Below are positions 28,577 to 37,607 of a DNA stretch of 64,000 bases, piece after piece (within the stretch, counting starts at the first letter, position 1; the number at the start of each line of letters is the position of its first letter). The notes under the pieces are model-generated. The model was not told the DNA's origin. It ran no database searches and worked only from the letters and a program-made list of their open reading frames with translations. The stretch comes from Clostridiales bacterium GWF2_38_85 (GTDB taxonomy: Bacteria > Bacillota > Clostridia > Oscillospirales > CAG-382): NCBI GenBank assembly GCA_001797275.1, contig MGOY01000032.1, positions 124,001-188,000 of the forward strand, written 5' to 3'. The position numbers were made by a program, and so were the translations under genes.

Positions 28577-29479
28577 TTATTCATACGATTCGTTTATCGA
28601 ATCGTTGTTCATATGTTCATTGTTCACTGTTGCAAATGTTGCACCGAGCAGCATAAGACCGCCGATTATTTGCGTTAAGGTCATAGCTTCGTTGAGGATG
28701 AGAGCTGATATCAATAAAGAAGTAAGCGGATCAACATAATTGAGTGCGGCAATAGTCTGTCCTTTGATTTTTTGCATACCCGATATGAACAGAAAAAATG
28801 CAAGTCCGGAATGAACTATGCAGAGCAACAACAGCATCGGAATATCTGTGAGCGTTATTCTGAAAACACTGTTACCGCCCCAGATAAGTGCGAGCGGTGC
28901 CATTACAACCGCTGCGGTAAGCAGTTGTATAAAGGTCGACTGCACTCCGTCGACACCCTTTATAAATTTGTTGAGCAGCATCATCGACGCATAGAAAACC
29001 GCTGTCAGCAGTCCGAAGATGATGCCGAGCAGATGATTTTGACCGCCGGTGGTGCTGCTGCTGCCGCCAGCAGTGCTGACGACAAAGAACATGCCTGTCA
29101 TCGCTATGATAATACAGATAACCTTTTTCGGTGATATTTTTTCCTTTAGTACAATCGGCGAGAATATAAGAACAAACACAGGCGCAAAATAAACGCTCAG
29201 CGCCGCATTTGATATTGTTGTATTGTTGTATGCGAGGAAAAGGAAAATCCAGTTAACCGCAAGCGCAACACCCGAGAGAACCAGAATAAAAAGGTTCTTT
29301 TTTATTGCTTTGAAGTCAAATTTCTGCCTCTTAAAAAGCATGATAGTAAGTAAAAACAGACAGCCGATAAAACCACGGATTGCAGCAAGCTCGGCAGGAT
29401 TACGGTTTACTCCCTTCAGTACAAGACCGATTGTACCAAAAATAATCATAGACAGTATAAATTGAATTTTCGACTTCAC
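28577..29479 (-). CDS. DMT-superfamily (EamA) transporter
   Basis: Polytopic; 'RGFIGCLFLLTIMLFKRQ', C-terminal 'ALNYVDPLTSLLISALILNEAMTLTQIIGGLMLLGAT'. Likely GTG start at 29479. Confidence 0.9.
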   Translation of the reverse strand: MKSKIQFILSMIIFGTIGLVLKGVNRNPAELAAIRGFIGCLFLLTIMLFKRQKFDFKAIKKNLFILVLSGVALAVNWIFLFLAYNNTTISNAALSVYFAPVFVLIFSPIVLKEKISPKKVICIIIAMTGMFFVVSTAGGSSSTTGGQNHLLGIIFGLLTAVFYASMMLLNKFIKGVDGVQSTFIQLLTAAVVMAPLALIWGGNSVFRITLTDIPMLLLLCIVHSGLAFFLFISGMQKIKGQTIAALNYVDPLTSLLISALILNEAMTLTQIIGGLMLLGATFATVNNEHMNNDSINESYE

Positions 29480-29622
29480 AAAACAGCTCCCACACCAGAT
29501 TAACACTGCAATTATAAACTGTTTATGTCAAATAATCAATATGCTGTTAAACTATTTTTATTGATTAATTGGGTTTTTTATGTTAAAATAAATTTATATA
29601 ATTCTAACACATCAAAGAAGGG

Positions 29623-31245
29623 ATGAACATAATTATGAAGCTGAATGAAGTTATAACTGCAAAGCTTGACGGAATCAATAAGTTCAGAGATGAAAATCAA
29701 CTGATTCTATACACCACAAAACGCGGAGAGACTACAAAAACCAACCCATATGGTATTGAAGTCATAGTTGTTGACGGTATCGTCGTCAAAAAAGGCACCA
29801 ACGACAACCAGATCCCGCAAAACGGATATGTATTGAGCGGTAACAGCAAAATGTGCAGGTTTCTGATGGAGAAGATTCTGATCGGAACGAAAGTTGAAAT
29901 CAATGATTCAAAGACCGAAGCGACTTTTTATATTGACAAACAGACCTATATCACCGATACAAGAGCAACAGCAGAGCTTAATATTGCTCACATCGCTGAG
30001 AATTCCAATAACGACAACAGAGTGCTTGCAATGGAGATAATTGAGCAGATAGAAAACAAGCTGATACAGCTTGACAAAACTGACGGTGAGGCAGAATTTA
30101 CTGCGCTGCTTGATGAAGTTAAAAAGCTGAATGAGAAGGCATACATTGTCGGAACAGCATCACCTGCTGTCGAAGCACGCGGAATCTGGCACAGACCGAG
30201 TGAGAAAACCGCTGAAGATATTGAAAACACAGTCAAATATTTAGCTGACACCGGGTTCAATATGCTTTTGGTGGAGGCCTTCTACAACGGTTATGTTATC
30301 TATAAAAACTCCGCATTCTGCGAGACAAGACCAAATCTTGCGGACAAGGATTTTGATATGCTTGAGGAGTTTGTCAAGGCAGGGAAAAAATACGGAGTTG
30401 AAATACACGCTTGGGTTGAGGACTTCTTTGTCGGCAGTCCCTACGAGGTACCCGAAGGTACAAAATCAGGATCACCTATCATCGACAAGCATCCGGAATG
30501 GGCGGCAAAGCTCAAAAACGGCAGCATATATATGACCACAGAGCCTAAGTTTGTCTATATCAACGCTGCGATGGACGAGGTGCAGGACTTCATTTCCAAT
30601 GTCTACAACGAGATGCTCGAAAGATATGAGATTGACGGTATTCAGCTTGATTACATCCGTTATCCGCTTGGAACAACAATAGAAAATACTGTCGGCTTCG
30701 ACGACTACACACTGGCTGAATTTAAGCTTCAGAGCGGTATTGATGCAAGGGATATCACTGACTTTGAGTCTGACGAATGGCTGCAGTTTACAAACTTCAA
30801 GACATTCCATGTTACCCGCTTTGTCAACCGTATTCACAATGAGGTCAGAGAGTTTGAGAAAAGAACCGGAAGAAGAGTCTATCTGTCTACTGCGGTGTTC
30901 GGCGATCCTGATATTGCACTCAAACACAAGTGTCAGAACTGGCAGTTCTGGATGTCAAACAACTGGCTGGATTTCATTTCGCCGATGGCGTATTATGAAG
31001 ACAGCGATGAAGTAAGAAAAGAAGTCAAAAATATGGTTGACCGCTACCCGAACATCCCCAACTATGCCGGAATTGCACCGATGTATCATCATATGCCATC
31101 GATTGATTCGACAAGACAGATTGTTGCTACAAGAGATGCCGGTGCGAAGGGTGTTGTATTCTTTGCAACAAATGCGCTGAGCGGTGAACAGGCGGAGCTA
31201 CTCAAAGCCGGACCATTTAAATACAAATCTGATGTAAGAGGTTAA
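29623..31245 (+). CDS. GHL10/DUF187-like glycosyl hydrolase family protein
   Basis: 'ARGIWHRPSEKTAEDIENTVKYLADTGFNMLLVEAFYNGYVIYKNS', 'GVEIHAWVEDFFVG', 'IDGIQLDYIRYP'. No signal peptide visible. Confidence 0.85.
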   Translation: MNIIMKLNEVITAKLDGINKFRDENQLILYTTKRGETTKTNPYGIEVIVVDGIVVKKGTNDNQIPQNGYVLSGNSKMCRFLMEKILIGTKVEINDSKTEATFYIDKQTYITDTRATAELNIAHIAENSNNDNRVLAMEIIEQIENKLIQLDKTDGEAEFTALLDEVKKLNEKAYIVGTASPAVEARGIWHRPSEKTAEDIENTVKYLADTGFNMLLVEAFYNGYVIYKNSAFCETRPNLADKDFDMLEEFVKAGKKYGVEIHAWVEDFFVGSPYEVPEGTKSGSPIIDKHPEWAAKLKNGSIYMTTEPKFVYINAAMDEVQDFISNVYNEMLERYEIDGIQLDYIRYPLGTTIENTVGFDDYTLAEFKLQSGIDARDITDFESDEWLQFTNFKTFHVTRFVNRIHNEVREFEKRTGRRVYLSTAVFGDPDIALKHKCQNWQFWMSNNWLDFISPMAYYEDSDEVRKEVKNMVDRYPNIPNYAGIAPMYHHMPSIDSTRQIVATRDAGAKGVVFFATNALSGEQAELLKAGPFKYKSDVRG

Positions 31246-31255
31246 AAATTTAAAT

Positions 31256-32485
31256 ATGATATACCAAGATATTTTAAATATTCTCGGAATTAATGTGTTG
31301 CCTGAATACTTTGAACCATGTTTCAATGAGTTCAAAGAAAAATTTGAGAGCGGATTGAAGGACGAGGAGTTTATCACTGACGATACATTGAATTTGCTTG
31401 CAGAGCAGGGATTTATCAACCCCGACTGCATAGGCGATGTTACAAATTGTCTTGAGAAAATCCAAAGCGATTCCGAGCTTGATTTTACAATAAAGTATTT
31501 GTACTTTGTTATATGCGAAAAGCGTAATCCCTGGGAGAACCACCTTTACATAACACCGGCTCCCGAAAAACTTGGAGACGAACGGTTTGTTTTCCCATTG
31601 ATATTACTTATTAAAGTGCTTGATAAAGGCATGAAAAATGCCCGCCAAAGCGGGATCGATGAAAGCTATATTGCACAGCTCAAGGGTGTTGTTGCGTATG
31701 CAACCCATGACCGCAGCGAGCAAAGGTGGGAAGTCCGCAACATATATAACTGGCATCTTAATTCAGCGATGGGAATGATGTTCCTCATCGGCAGAATCAA
31801 ATACGAGCCTTCGATGATAGATGAAAACTACTTAGGACTGCGCAGAAAAGCTGACGGTAAGCTGTTATTTGTCTACAAGAACACCGCAGATATTAACGAA
31901 TACGGACAATTCTGCCGCAATGAAGCAGTTGTTGATTTCAAGACAAGCTACAGCGAAACAGACAGTGAAATTATTGCCAACCCGATCCATCCGTCGGGCA
32001 AAATTTTAATGGAAAAGGTCAGATTGAACAAGACCGAATGGGAGGTTGCTGTCAAGGGAGGCGACATGGCACTGTCCATGCACATTCCATCTGGCGAGGG
32101 TTACAACGCCGAACAGATAGGGAAGTCATTCAGAGAAGCACTGGTGTTCTACAAGAAGACCTTCCCGGCACTCGAAATCAAATGCTTTGTCTGCTATTCC
32201 TGGCTGTACAGTCCGCAGCTGACCGAACTGCTGCCCGAAACCAGCGGTATCAATATATTCAACCGCAAGGTTTATCTCTGCCCGGTACCGTCGGATGAGA
32301 GCGGATTCTATACCTTTGTGTTCAGAACCGACAACTTCGATCACGAAACAGCTGATACAAGCACAACCCTGAAACGTAACTTCGTTGCATTTCTCAAAAG
32401 CGGCCGCCGCGCACACAATGGCCTGTTATTCTACCCGGTATCGATGCTTGACAGGTTCGGCGAAGACATCGAATGGGCGTTGTGA
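31256..32485 (+). CDS. Acyltransferase domain protein with GNAT-like C-terminal domain
   Basis: 'WEVRNIYNWHLNSAMGMMFLIGRIKYE', 'MSMHIPSGEGYNAEQIGKSFREALVFYKKTFP', 'CFVCYSWLYSPQLTELLP'. Confidence 0.7.
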   Translation: MIYQDILNILGINVLPEYFEPCFNEFKEKFESGLKDEEFITDDTLNLLAEQGFINPDCIGDVTNCLEKIQSDSELDFTIKYLYFVICEKRNPWENHLYITPAPEKLGDERFVFPLILLIKVLDKGMKNARQSGIDESYIAQLKGVVAYATHDRSEQRWEVRNIYNWHLNSAMGMMFLIGRIKYEPSMIDENYLGLRRKADGKLLFVYKNTADINEYGQFCRNEAVVDFKTSYSETDSEIIANPIHPSGKILMEKVRLNKTEWEVAVKGGDMALSMHIPSGEGYNAEQIGKSFREALVFYKKTFPALEIKCFVCYSWLYSPQLTELLPETSGINIFNRKVYLCPVPSDESGFYTFVFRTDNFDHETADTSTTLKRNFVAFLKSGRRAHNGLLFYPVSMLDRFGEDIEWAL

Positions 32486-32534
32486 TTTAATAAAAACCGA
32501 TATTTATATAGATTAAAAATATTATCATATATAT

Positions 32535-32576
32535 ATACGAGTGACAAAAGAAATTAAATGCTTTTGTCACTCGTAT
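32535..32576. terminator. Bidirectional terminator
   Basis: ATACGAGTGACAAAAG / CTTTTGTCACTCGTAT, 16-bp perfect arms between convergent genes. Confidence 0.88.
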
Positions 32577-32595
32577 AATTTTATCAATCGTATAA

Positions 32596-35500
32596 TTATT
32601 TCTTCCTGCGTTTTATTAAAACTAATGCAACAACAGCGATTGCAATCAATATAACTCCACCTATAATCCAGAATAATGTTTCAGGAAACTCGTCGAATTT
32701 AATTTTTGATTCATCCGTTATGCTTTCTATATTTGATGCTGTCGGGTTTTCGAAATATGCGACTGCGTTGGTCAGCTGTTCTGTGATACTGTCGAGGTGT
32801 GTCTGATAGATATTTTCTTTCTTCAGATAATTATTCAATATTATTATTGCTTGATTGACTGCTGCTCTGCCTTCGTTGCTGTCGGAAACATTGAGCTTTG
32901 CTTCAGCAGTATCAATCTTTTCAAGGTACGGTGCAGGATCGAACCCATACACTCTGAACTCGAATATACCGCCGCTGTAATAGGTTGAGAATGCTTCTAC
33001 ATAGTGACGCTTTAACTGAACATACTTTATATAGCGTGCTTTGGCGGTGTCAAACTCTATTTCATCGGTCTTCCGGTCGCCTTCCGAACCGTCTGTCAGG
33101 TAATATACCTCAGTCCAGCTATCCTCTGAACCGGTTTCAGAAATAAATACTTTGTATTCCGGAACATGCTCATGGAATAGAATTTCGACCTTGTTTACAT
33201 CCATGACCTCACCCAGATCGACAATCAGCCATTGCTCGTCCTTGTCTCTTGCAAAAGAAAGCCTGGTCGATTCATTACCGTCGACAGCAAGGTCGTCTGT
33301 CAGTCTGCCGTCATTGACTTCAAGTCCGGATACGGTGGTCTTGCATTTGTATGCAAGATTTCGGTTGATCCGCAGTGAATTTAAATCGACAGCACCGTAT
33401 TTGACAGCAATATTTGATACACTCTCACTTATTGCTTCGAGTGGCAATACAAAGGTTGAGCTGTCGTTGCGTTCGGTATCAGCCTGGTTCACAGGATAAT
33501 AATAGTAAGTGTCATCTATAATCAGAACAGTTTTTTTGTTGTCGGCAGACAGGCGGATATGCATTGTCTTGCCGGCAGGTATTTCATAGTCATATATGAA
33601 GGTATATATTTCTCGCTTAAATCCGATTTTTCCTGTTCCGTTTATATTGGCGAGCAGTTGCCCGTCGGAACCGTCAAACAGAATTATATTTTCGCCCGAA
33701 ACACTGTCAAGCTTAACATCAAAGTCAGCAGTATATGGGAAGCCGATGCTTTTTGCGCCTTCTGTATCAATCACGGAATTCCCGTCAGGCTCGATATCTC
33801 TTCCGGGGTTGGTGTTTGCAGCTTTATCTGAGAGCAGTTCAAATCTTGATATGAAGTTGTCGACATCCATGTCCTCTGTCTGCGTGCCGCACCAGGTCTT
33901 CTCGGACATAAGTGCAACCGCGCCCTTCAGACGATCAAATATATCAAAGCGTGTGAATCCGCCGTATTCGGTATGCAGATCGTTCCAGAGTGCGAAGCTG
34001 GCACCGATTGTCTGAGGGTGTCCGTCAGGCATTTTATTACCGCCGCCTAAAGTAAAGTAATTGACCTGCCAGACCTTATATAACGCTTTAAGATCGAAAT
34101 AGTCAGCAAATCCATAATTTCCTGCCGGAACAATATAAAGAATAGGGCCGCAGGTATTTACGATATCATAACCGTAATCGTACAGAGTTTTGTAGTCGGA
34201 CAACTCGGTCGCCCAGTAATTTGCCTGAGCATCACCTGATACCGGAGTTACTCCGTTGAAGCCCTGATTTCCGAATGCACCCCAGAAGCGGGGAGTATAG
34301 CCACGGCTGTTTATGTGTTCGATAAGTGCGTTTGTATATGCTCTCATCTGTTCGCTGTATTCTATCGGATATTCGTCAGTGCCGATGTGTACCTTCTTGC
34401 TTACAAAGACAGGATCATCACCTGTTATATATTCATCAAAAAGATTTTTGATAAACTCAACCGTTTCGGGATTGCTGATATCAAGATGGTAATTATCTAG
34501 CATGGGTACGGAGGGGGTAACATTTGAGAAGCAGGCTGAATGAGCAGGTGTATCGATTTCGGTAATAACCTCGATACCGTATTTAAGCATTCGCTTTTGA
34601 TATGCTCTGTACGCATCCTTAGTATAATAACCGTCGGTTGCGGTCAGTCCTTCAACATCGCTCTCAAGCCTGAAAATGAAATAATTGTTCGCACCGACAT
34701 CGTTTATATGCAGGTGGATTTCGTTTAGCTTGAACCATGCGAAGTATTTTGTTATCTCCTCGATATAATCAAGCGGAATCCATGCTCTTGCGACATCAAT
34801 CATTCCGGAGCGGACCTCATAAGCAGGATAATCTCTTGCAATACCTTTAGGAATTGTGAGGCTGTCACGGTTGGAATACAGAATTTGTGTTATACTGATA
34901 CCACCGTACAAAATACCCTTTTCCGCAGGCGCACTGACAGTCAATATATCCTCAACTTCGAGGTAATATCCTTCGTCTCCAAGCTCAGGAATACTGTCAT
35001 CCAATACAAGATATATATCGCTTTTCTTCGGTTCGCCCGAAGCAATAGCTATATAAATTCCGAGCATATCTGAGAAATAGCTCTCTATCATCTCAGCCGT
35101 TTCGTTAAGGTTGTTGTCTGCAATAACAAGCCTTGAACTGTCAGACAGAACAAAGTCGCCTGTTGCACCCTTCCACTCACGGAGTGCAGGCAATACCGCA
35201 GGAACTGTATTGTCACTGCTTTCGATCTCATACCTGCCGGGTACGGTTACAGTTACATTGAAATCGCCCTTCTGGATAACCGAAGGATCATCTTTATGAA
35301 CCGCTTTGTAAAGCAACGCAACCTCAGTATTAACAAGCGGTGTATGTATTCTGCCGTCAAGGTCGATAACCTGAAGATTACTTGAACCAAAAAGCTCGAT
35401 GTTAAATTCGTCGTTTGGTGAAGCAGGAAGTACAAGCTTTGTACCGTCACCGGATATTGTTGGTGCCTTATTCTTCAGCTTTGAAAGCACATCAGGTACG

Positions 35501-36024
35501 TTAAATTTAGAATATATTTCAATTTCATATATTGACACAGTGTTGTAGCCGTTACCTTTGTTGGCATAGATTCTGACATAACGGGCATTTTTAATAGCAG
35601 GGAGCTGATATTGCGAGGTGTAGTTATTCGAAGCAAGGGTTGAGGAAGTAAAGTTGTTAATTGTCTCCCAGCTTTTCGAATCGCTGCTTATATCTATGCT
35701 GTAATCCTTTGAATTTGCGGTCTGCCAGCTGATATTGACCTGTGCAATCGGTAAGACTTCTCCGAGATCAACATAAATCCAGACTGGTGAGCCAGGAAGC
35801 GATTTATCTGACGACCAGCGTGTTGAAGCATTGCCGTCGGTTGCATATTCACCTTCAAGGTTATGTCCTTCGACCTCGACACCCGAAGCAATAGTTGTTT
35901 TACCAAGTGCGATATTGGGATTGTCGTCCCCCGTTGCATACTTTACAGATGCAGCAGTTACTACTGCAATTGAAAATAACAGGATGATTGCTAAGCTGAA
36001 CAGCAATATTTTTTTGTTTTTCAT
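32596..36024 (-). CDS. Large secreted GH20-like glycoside hydrolase with F5/8-type C domains and C-terminal membrane anchor
   Basis: Signal peptide; two discoidin-like segments ('NIALGKTTIASGVEVEGHNLEGEYATDGNASTRWSSD', 'LAYKCKTTVSGLEVNDGRLTDDLAVDGNESTRLSF'); GH20 region 'YEVRSGMIDVARAWIPLDYIEEI', 'VHIGTDEYP'; C-terminal TM + KRRKK. Confidence 0.88.
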   Translation of the reverse strand: MKNKKILLFSLAIILLFSIAVVTAASVKYATGDDNPNIALGKTTIASGVEVEGHNLEGEYATDGNASTRWSSDKSLPGSPVWIYVDLGEVLPIAQVNISWQTANSKDYSIDISSDSKSWETINNFTSSTLASNNYTSQYQLPAIKNARYVRIYANKGNGYNTVSIYEIEIYSKFNVPDVLSKLKNKAPTISGDGTKLVLPASPNDEFNIELFGSSNLQVIDLDGRIHTPLVNTEVALLYKAVHKDDPSVIQKGDFNVTVTVPGRYEIESSDNTVPAVLPALREWKGATGDFVLSDSSRLVIADNNLNETAEMIESYFSDMLGIYIAIASGEPKKSDIYLVLDDSIPELGDEGYYLEVEDILTVSAPAEKGILYGGISITQILYSNRDSLTIPKGIARDYPAYEVRSGMIDVARAWIPLDYIEEITKYFAWFKLNEIHLHINDVGANNYFIFRLESDVEGLTATDGYYTKDAYRAYQKRMLKYGIEVITEIDTPAHSACFSNVTPSVPMLDNYHLDISNPETVEFIKNLFDEYITGDDPVFVSKKVHIGTDEYPIEYSEQMRAYTNALIEHINSRGYTPRFWGAFGNQGFNGVTPVSGDAQANYWATELSDYKTLYDYGYDIVNTCGPILYIVPAGNYGFADYFDLKALYKVWQVNYFTLGGGNKMPDGHPQTIGASFALWNDLHTEYGGFTRFDIFDRLKGAVALMSEKTWCGTQTEDMDVDNFISRFELLSDKAANTNPGRDIEPDGNSVIDTEGAKSIGFPYTADFDVKLDSVSGENIILFDGSDGQLLANINGTGKIGFKREIYTFIYDYEIPAGKTMHIRLSADNKKTVLIIDDTYYYYPVNQADTERNDSSTFVLPLEAISESVSNIAVKYGAVDLNSLRINRNLAYKCKTTVSGLEVNDGRLTDDLAVDGNESTRLSFARDKDEQWLIVDLGEVMDVNKVEILFHEHVPEYKVFISETGSEDSWTEVYYLTDGSEGDRKTDEIEFDTAKARYIKYVQLKRHYVEAFSTYYSGGIFEFRVYGFDPAPYLEKIDTAEAKLNVSDSNEGRAAVNQAIIILNNYLKKENIYQTHLDSITEQLTNAVAYFENPTASNIESITDESKIKFDEFPETLFWIIGGVILIAIAVVALVLIKRRKK

Positions 36025-36083
36025 TTATGAGTCCTTTCCGAGGGGTTGTAATAATGACTAATTATATATCATAAAGCACTACT

Positions 36084-36097
36084 TGTAAAGGCTTACA
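36084..36097. promoter_or_regulatory. cre-like site upstream of the GH20 gene
   Basis: TGTAAAGGCTTACA, one mismatch to TGWAANCGNTNWCA, 60 bp upstream of the GH20 start. Confidence 0.4.
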
Positions 36098-36100
36098 AAT

Positions 36101-36137
36101 TTTATTTGTTTTTATTTGTTTTTATTTATTTTTATTG
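36101..36137. repeat. Short AT-rich 10-bp tandem repeat
   Basis: TTTATTTGTT TTTATTTGTT TTTATTTATT TTTATTG. Confidence 0.7.
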
Positions 36138-36181
36138 TCTACTATTTTTATAGGAATTCATACTTTTAACCCAAAATCGTA

Positions 36182-36210
36182 TTGACATAAATATGGTGTT
36201 GCTGTATAAT
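36182..36210 (+). promoter_or_regulatory. Consensus sigma-A promoter
   Basis: TTGACA - 17 nt - TATAAT, exact consensus hexamers and spacing. Confidence 0.75.
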
Positions 36211-36283
36211 AGTATTGAAACATTGATGAAGAATAAGATTGCAGATTATTCATATTAAAAAACACAATAATGGGGTAATAGCT

Positions 36284-37003
36284 ATGTTTGCAGCAATATC
36301 GCTTGTTATTTCGATGATTTCGGTTATTATATATTCATCGGGGGTTACTGTAAACAAGTCAACAATCATTCTTAAAATGATTGCTTCAACAGTTTTTTTA
36401 GTTTGCGGTATACTTGCGAGGAAGCTTTCAAAAAACAATTTACAATATTCTTGGTTGGTAATATCGGGACTGGCATGCGGATTTATAGGTGACTTTTTGC
36501 TTGCAGCAAAATACACTGCCGGTTTAAAATGGAGCTGGGGCTTTGAAGCAGGACTGTTATTTTTCTTTATTGAACATATACTGCTTATCCTCGCTCTCAC
36601 AGGTATACAACGGATTTCATTGAAGGATATAATCATCTCCGCAATCGTATATATTCCGTTCCTGCTGTTGTTTATCACAGGAAGGGAAAAACTTGAAACA
36701 TTATTGATTCCCATGATTGTATATGGATTTATCTTGATCTTTGTAACTGTCAAAGCATTTTCGATTCCCGCTGCGCTTGTTAACAGTCCGACACAAATTC
36801 TGCTTGCGGTCGGGATTGCATTCTTCTGTCTATCGGATATAATACTCGGCCTGAGCATGACATTTGATTTGAATGCAGAGATAGCGAAGCTGTTCTCCTG
36901 CCCAAAACCATACGACACGCAGTGGATATTCTTTTCTAACGCAATTACTTATTTTCTGGGGCAGACAATGATTGCCTCAACAATATTTTATATAAAAAAG
37001 TAA
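36284..37003 (+). CDS. YhhN-family (lysoplasmalogenase-like) membrane protein
   Basis: 'GLACGFIGDFLLAAKY', 'GLLFFFIEHILLILALTG', 'LLAVGIAFFCLSDIILGLSMTF'. Likely start at 36284. Confidence 0.82.
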   Translation: MFAAISLVISMISVIIYSSGVTVNKSTIILKMIASTVFLVCGILARKLSKNNLQYSWLVISGLACGFIGDFLLAAKYTAGLKWSWGFEAGLLFFFIEHILLILALTGIQRISLKDIIISAIVYIPFLLLFITGREKLETLLIPMIVYGFILIFVTVKAFSIPAALVNSPTQILLAVGIAFFCLSDIILGLSMTFDLNAEIAKLFSCPKPYDTQWIFFSNAITYFLGQTMIASTIFYIKK

Positions 37004-37022
37004 ACCGAGAGGAGTGTTACGT

Positions 37023-37607
37023 ATGTCTTTTAGATATCATAAGTTCTTTATGGATCAACAACACGAGACAGAATGGCTGAATTACATGGCTGTTAAGGGA
37101 CTTGTATTGTTTAAAAAATCGCCTTTGACATATTATTTCGAGCTTATAGAGCTGCCACCCGAAACATTTTATAAATACAGAATACTGACCTTGAAAGCAC
37201 CGGTAGAAAACGGTGACAGCGAAGCTGAAATTACAGAGATAGCCAAAGATGGCAGCGAGCTTGCCTGCGGTTATAAATGCTTTGCTTATTTCAGACGCAC
37301 CGAAGGCGAATTTGCCGAATACAATGATGCGATTTCCCGCAAGAAGCATTATTCTGCGATAATGCAGTTATACCTTTCTTTATTTCTTGCATCAGTAGCT
37401 GTACTGAACTATCAAATTGTTTTTGCATTCAAGCAAAAAATAGAGGAAGAACCGATTGTTGGTGTACTTGCAATTATACTATCTGCGGTAGCAGCATTAT
37501 CACTCGCTGTTCCGCTGACTTATTATACAGAAAAATTCATAAAACTCAGGAAAGAAGTAAAGCTACTGAGAAATAAAGAAACGAAAGGAAGTTTTGTTAA
37601 TGAGTGA
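37023..37607 (+). CDS. DUF2812 domain membrane protein
   Basis: 'MSFRYHKFFMDQQHETEWLNYMAVKGLVLFKKSPLTYYFE' plus two C-terminal TM segments. Confidence 0.75.
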   Translation: MSFRYHKFFMDQQHETEWLNYMAVKGLVLFKKSPLTYYFELIELPPETFYKYRILTLKAPVENGDSEAEITEIAKDGSELACGYKCFAYFRRTEGEFAEYNDAISRKKHYSAIMQLYLSLFLASVAVLNYQIVFAFKQKIEEEPIVGVLAIILSAVAALSLAVPLTYYTEKFIKLRKEVKLLRNKETKGSFVNE

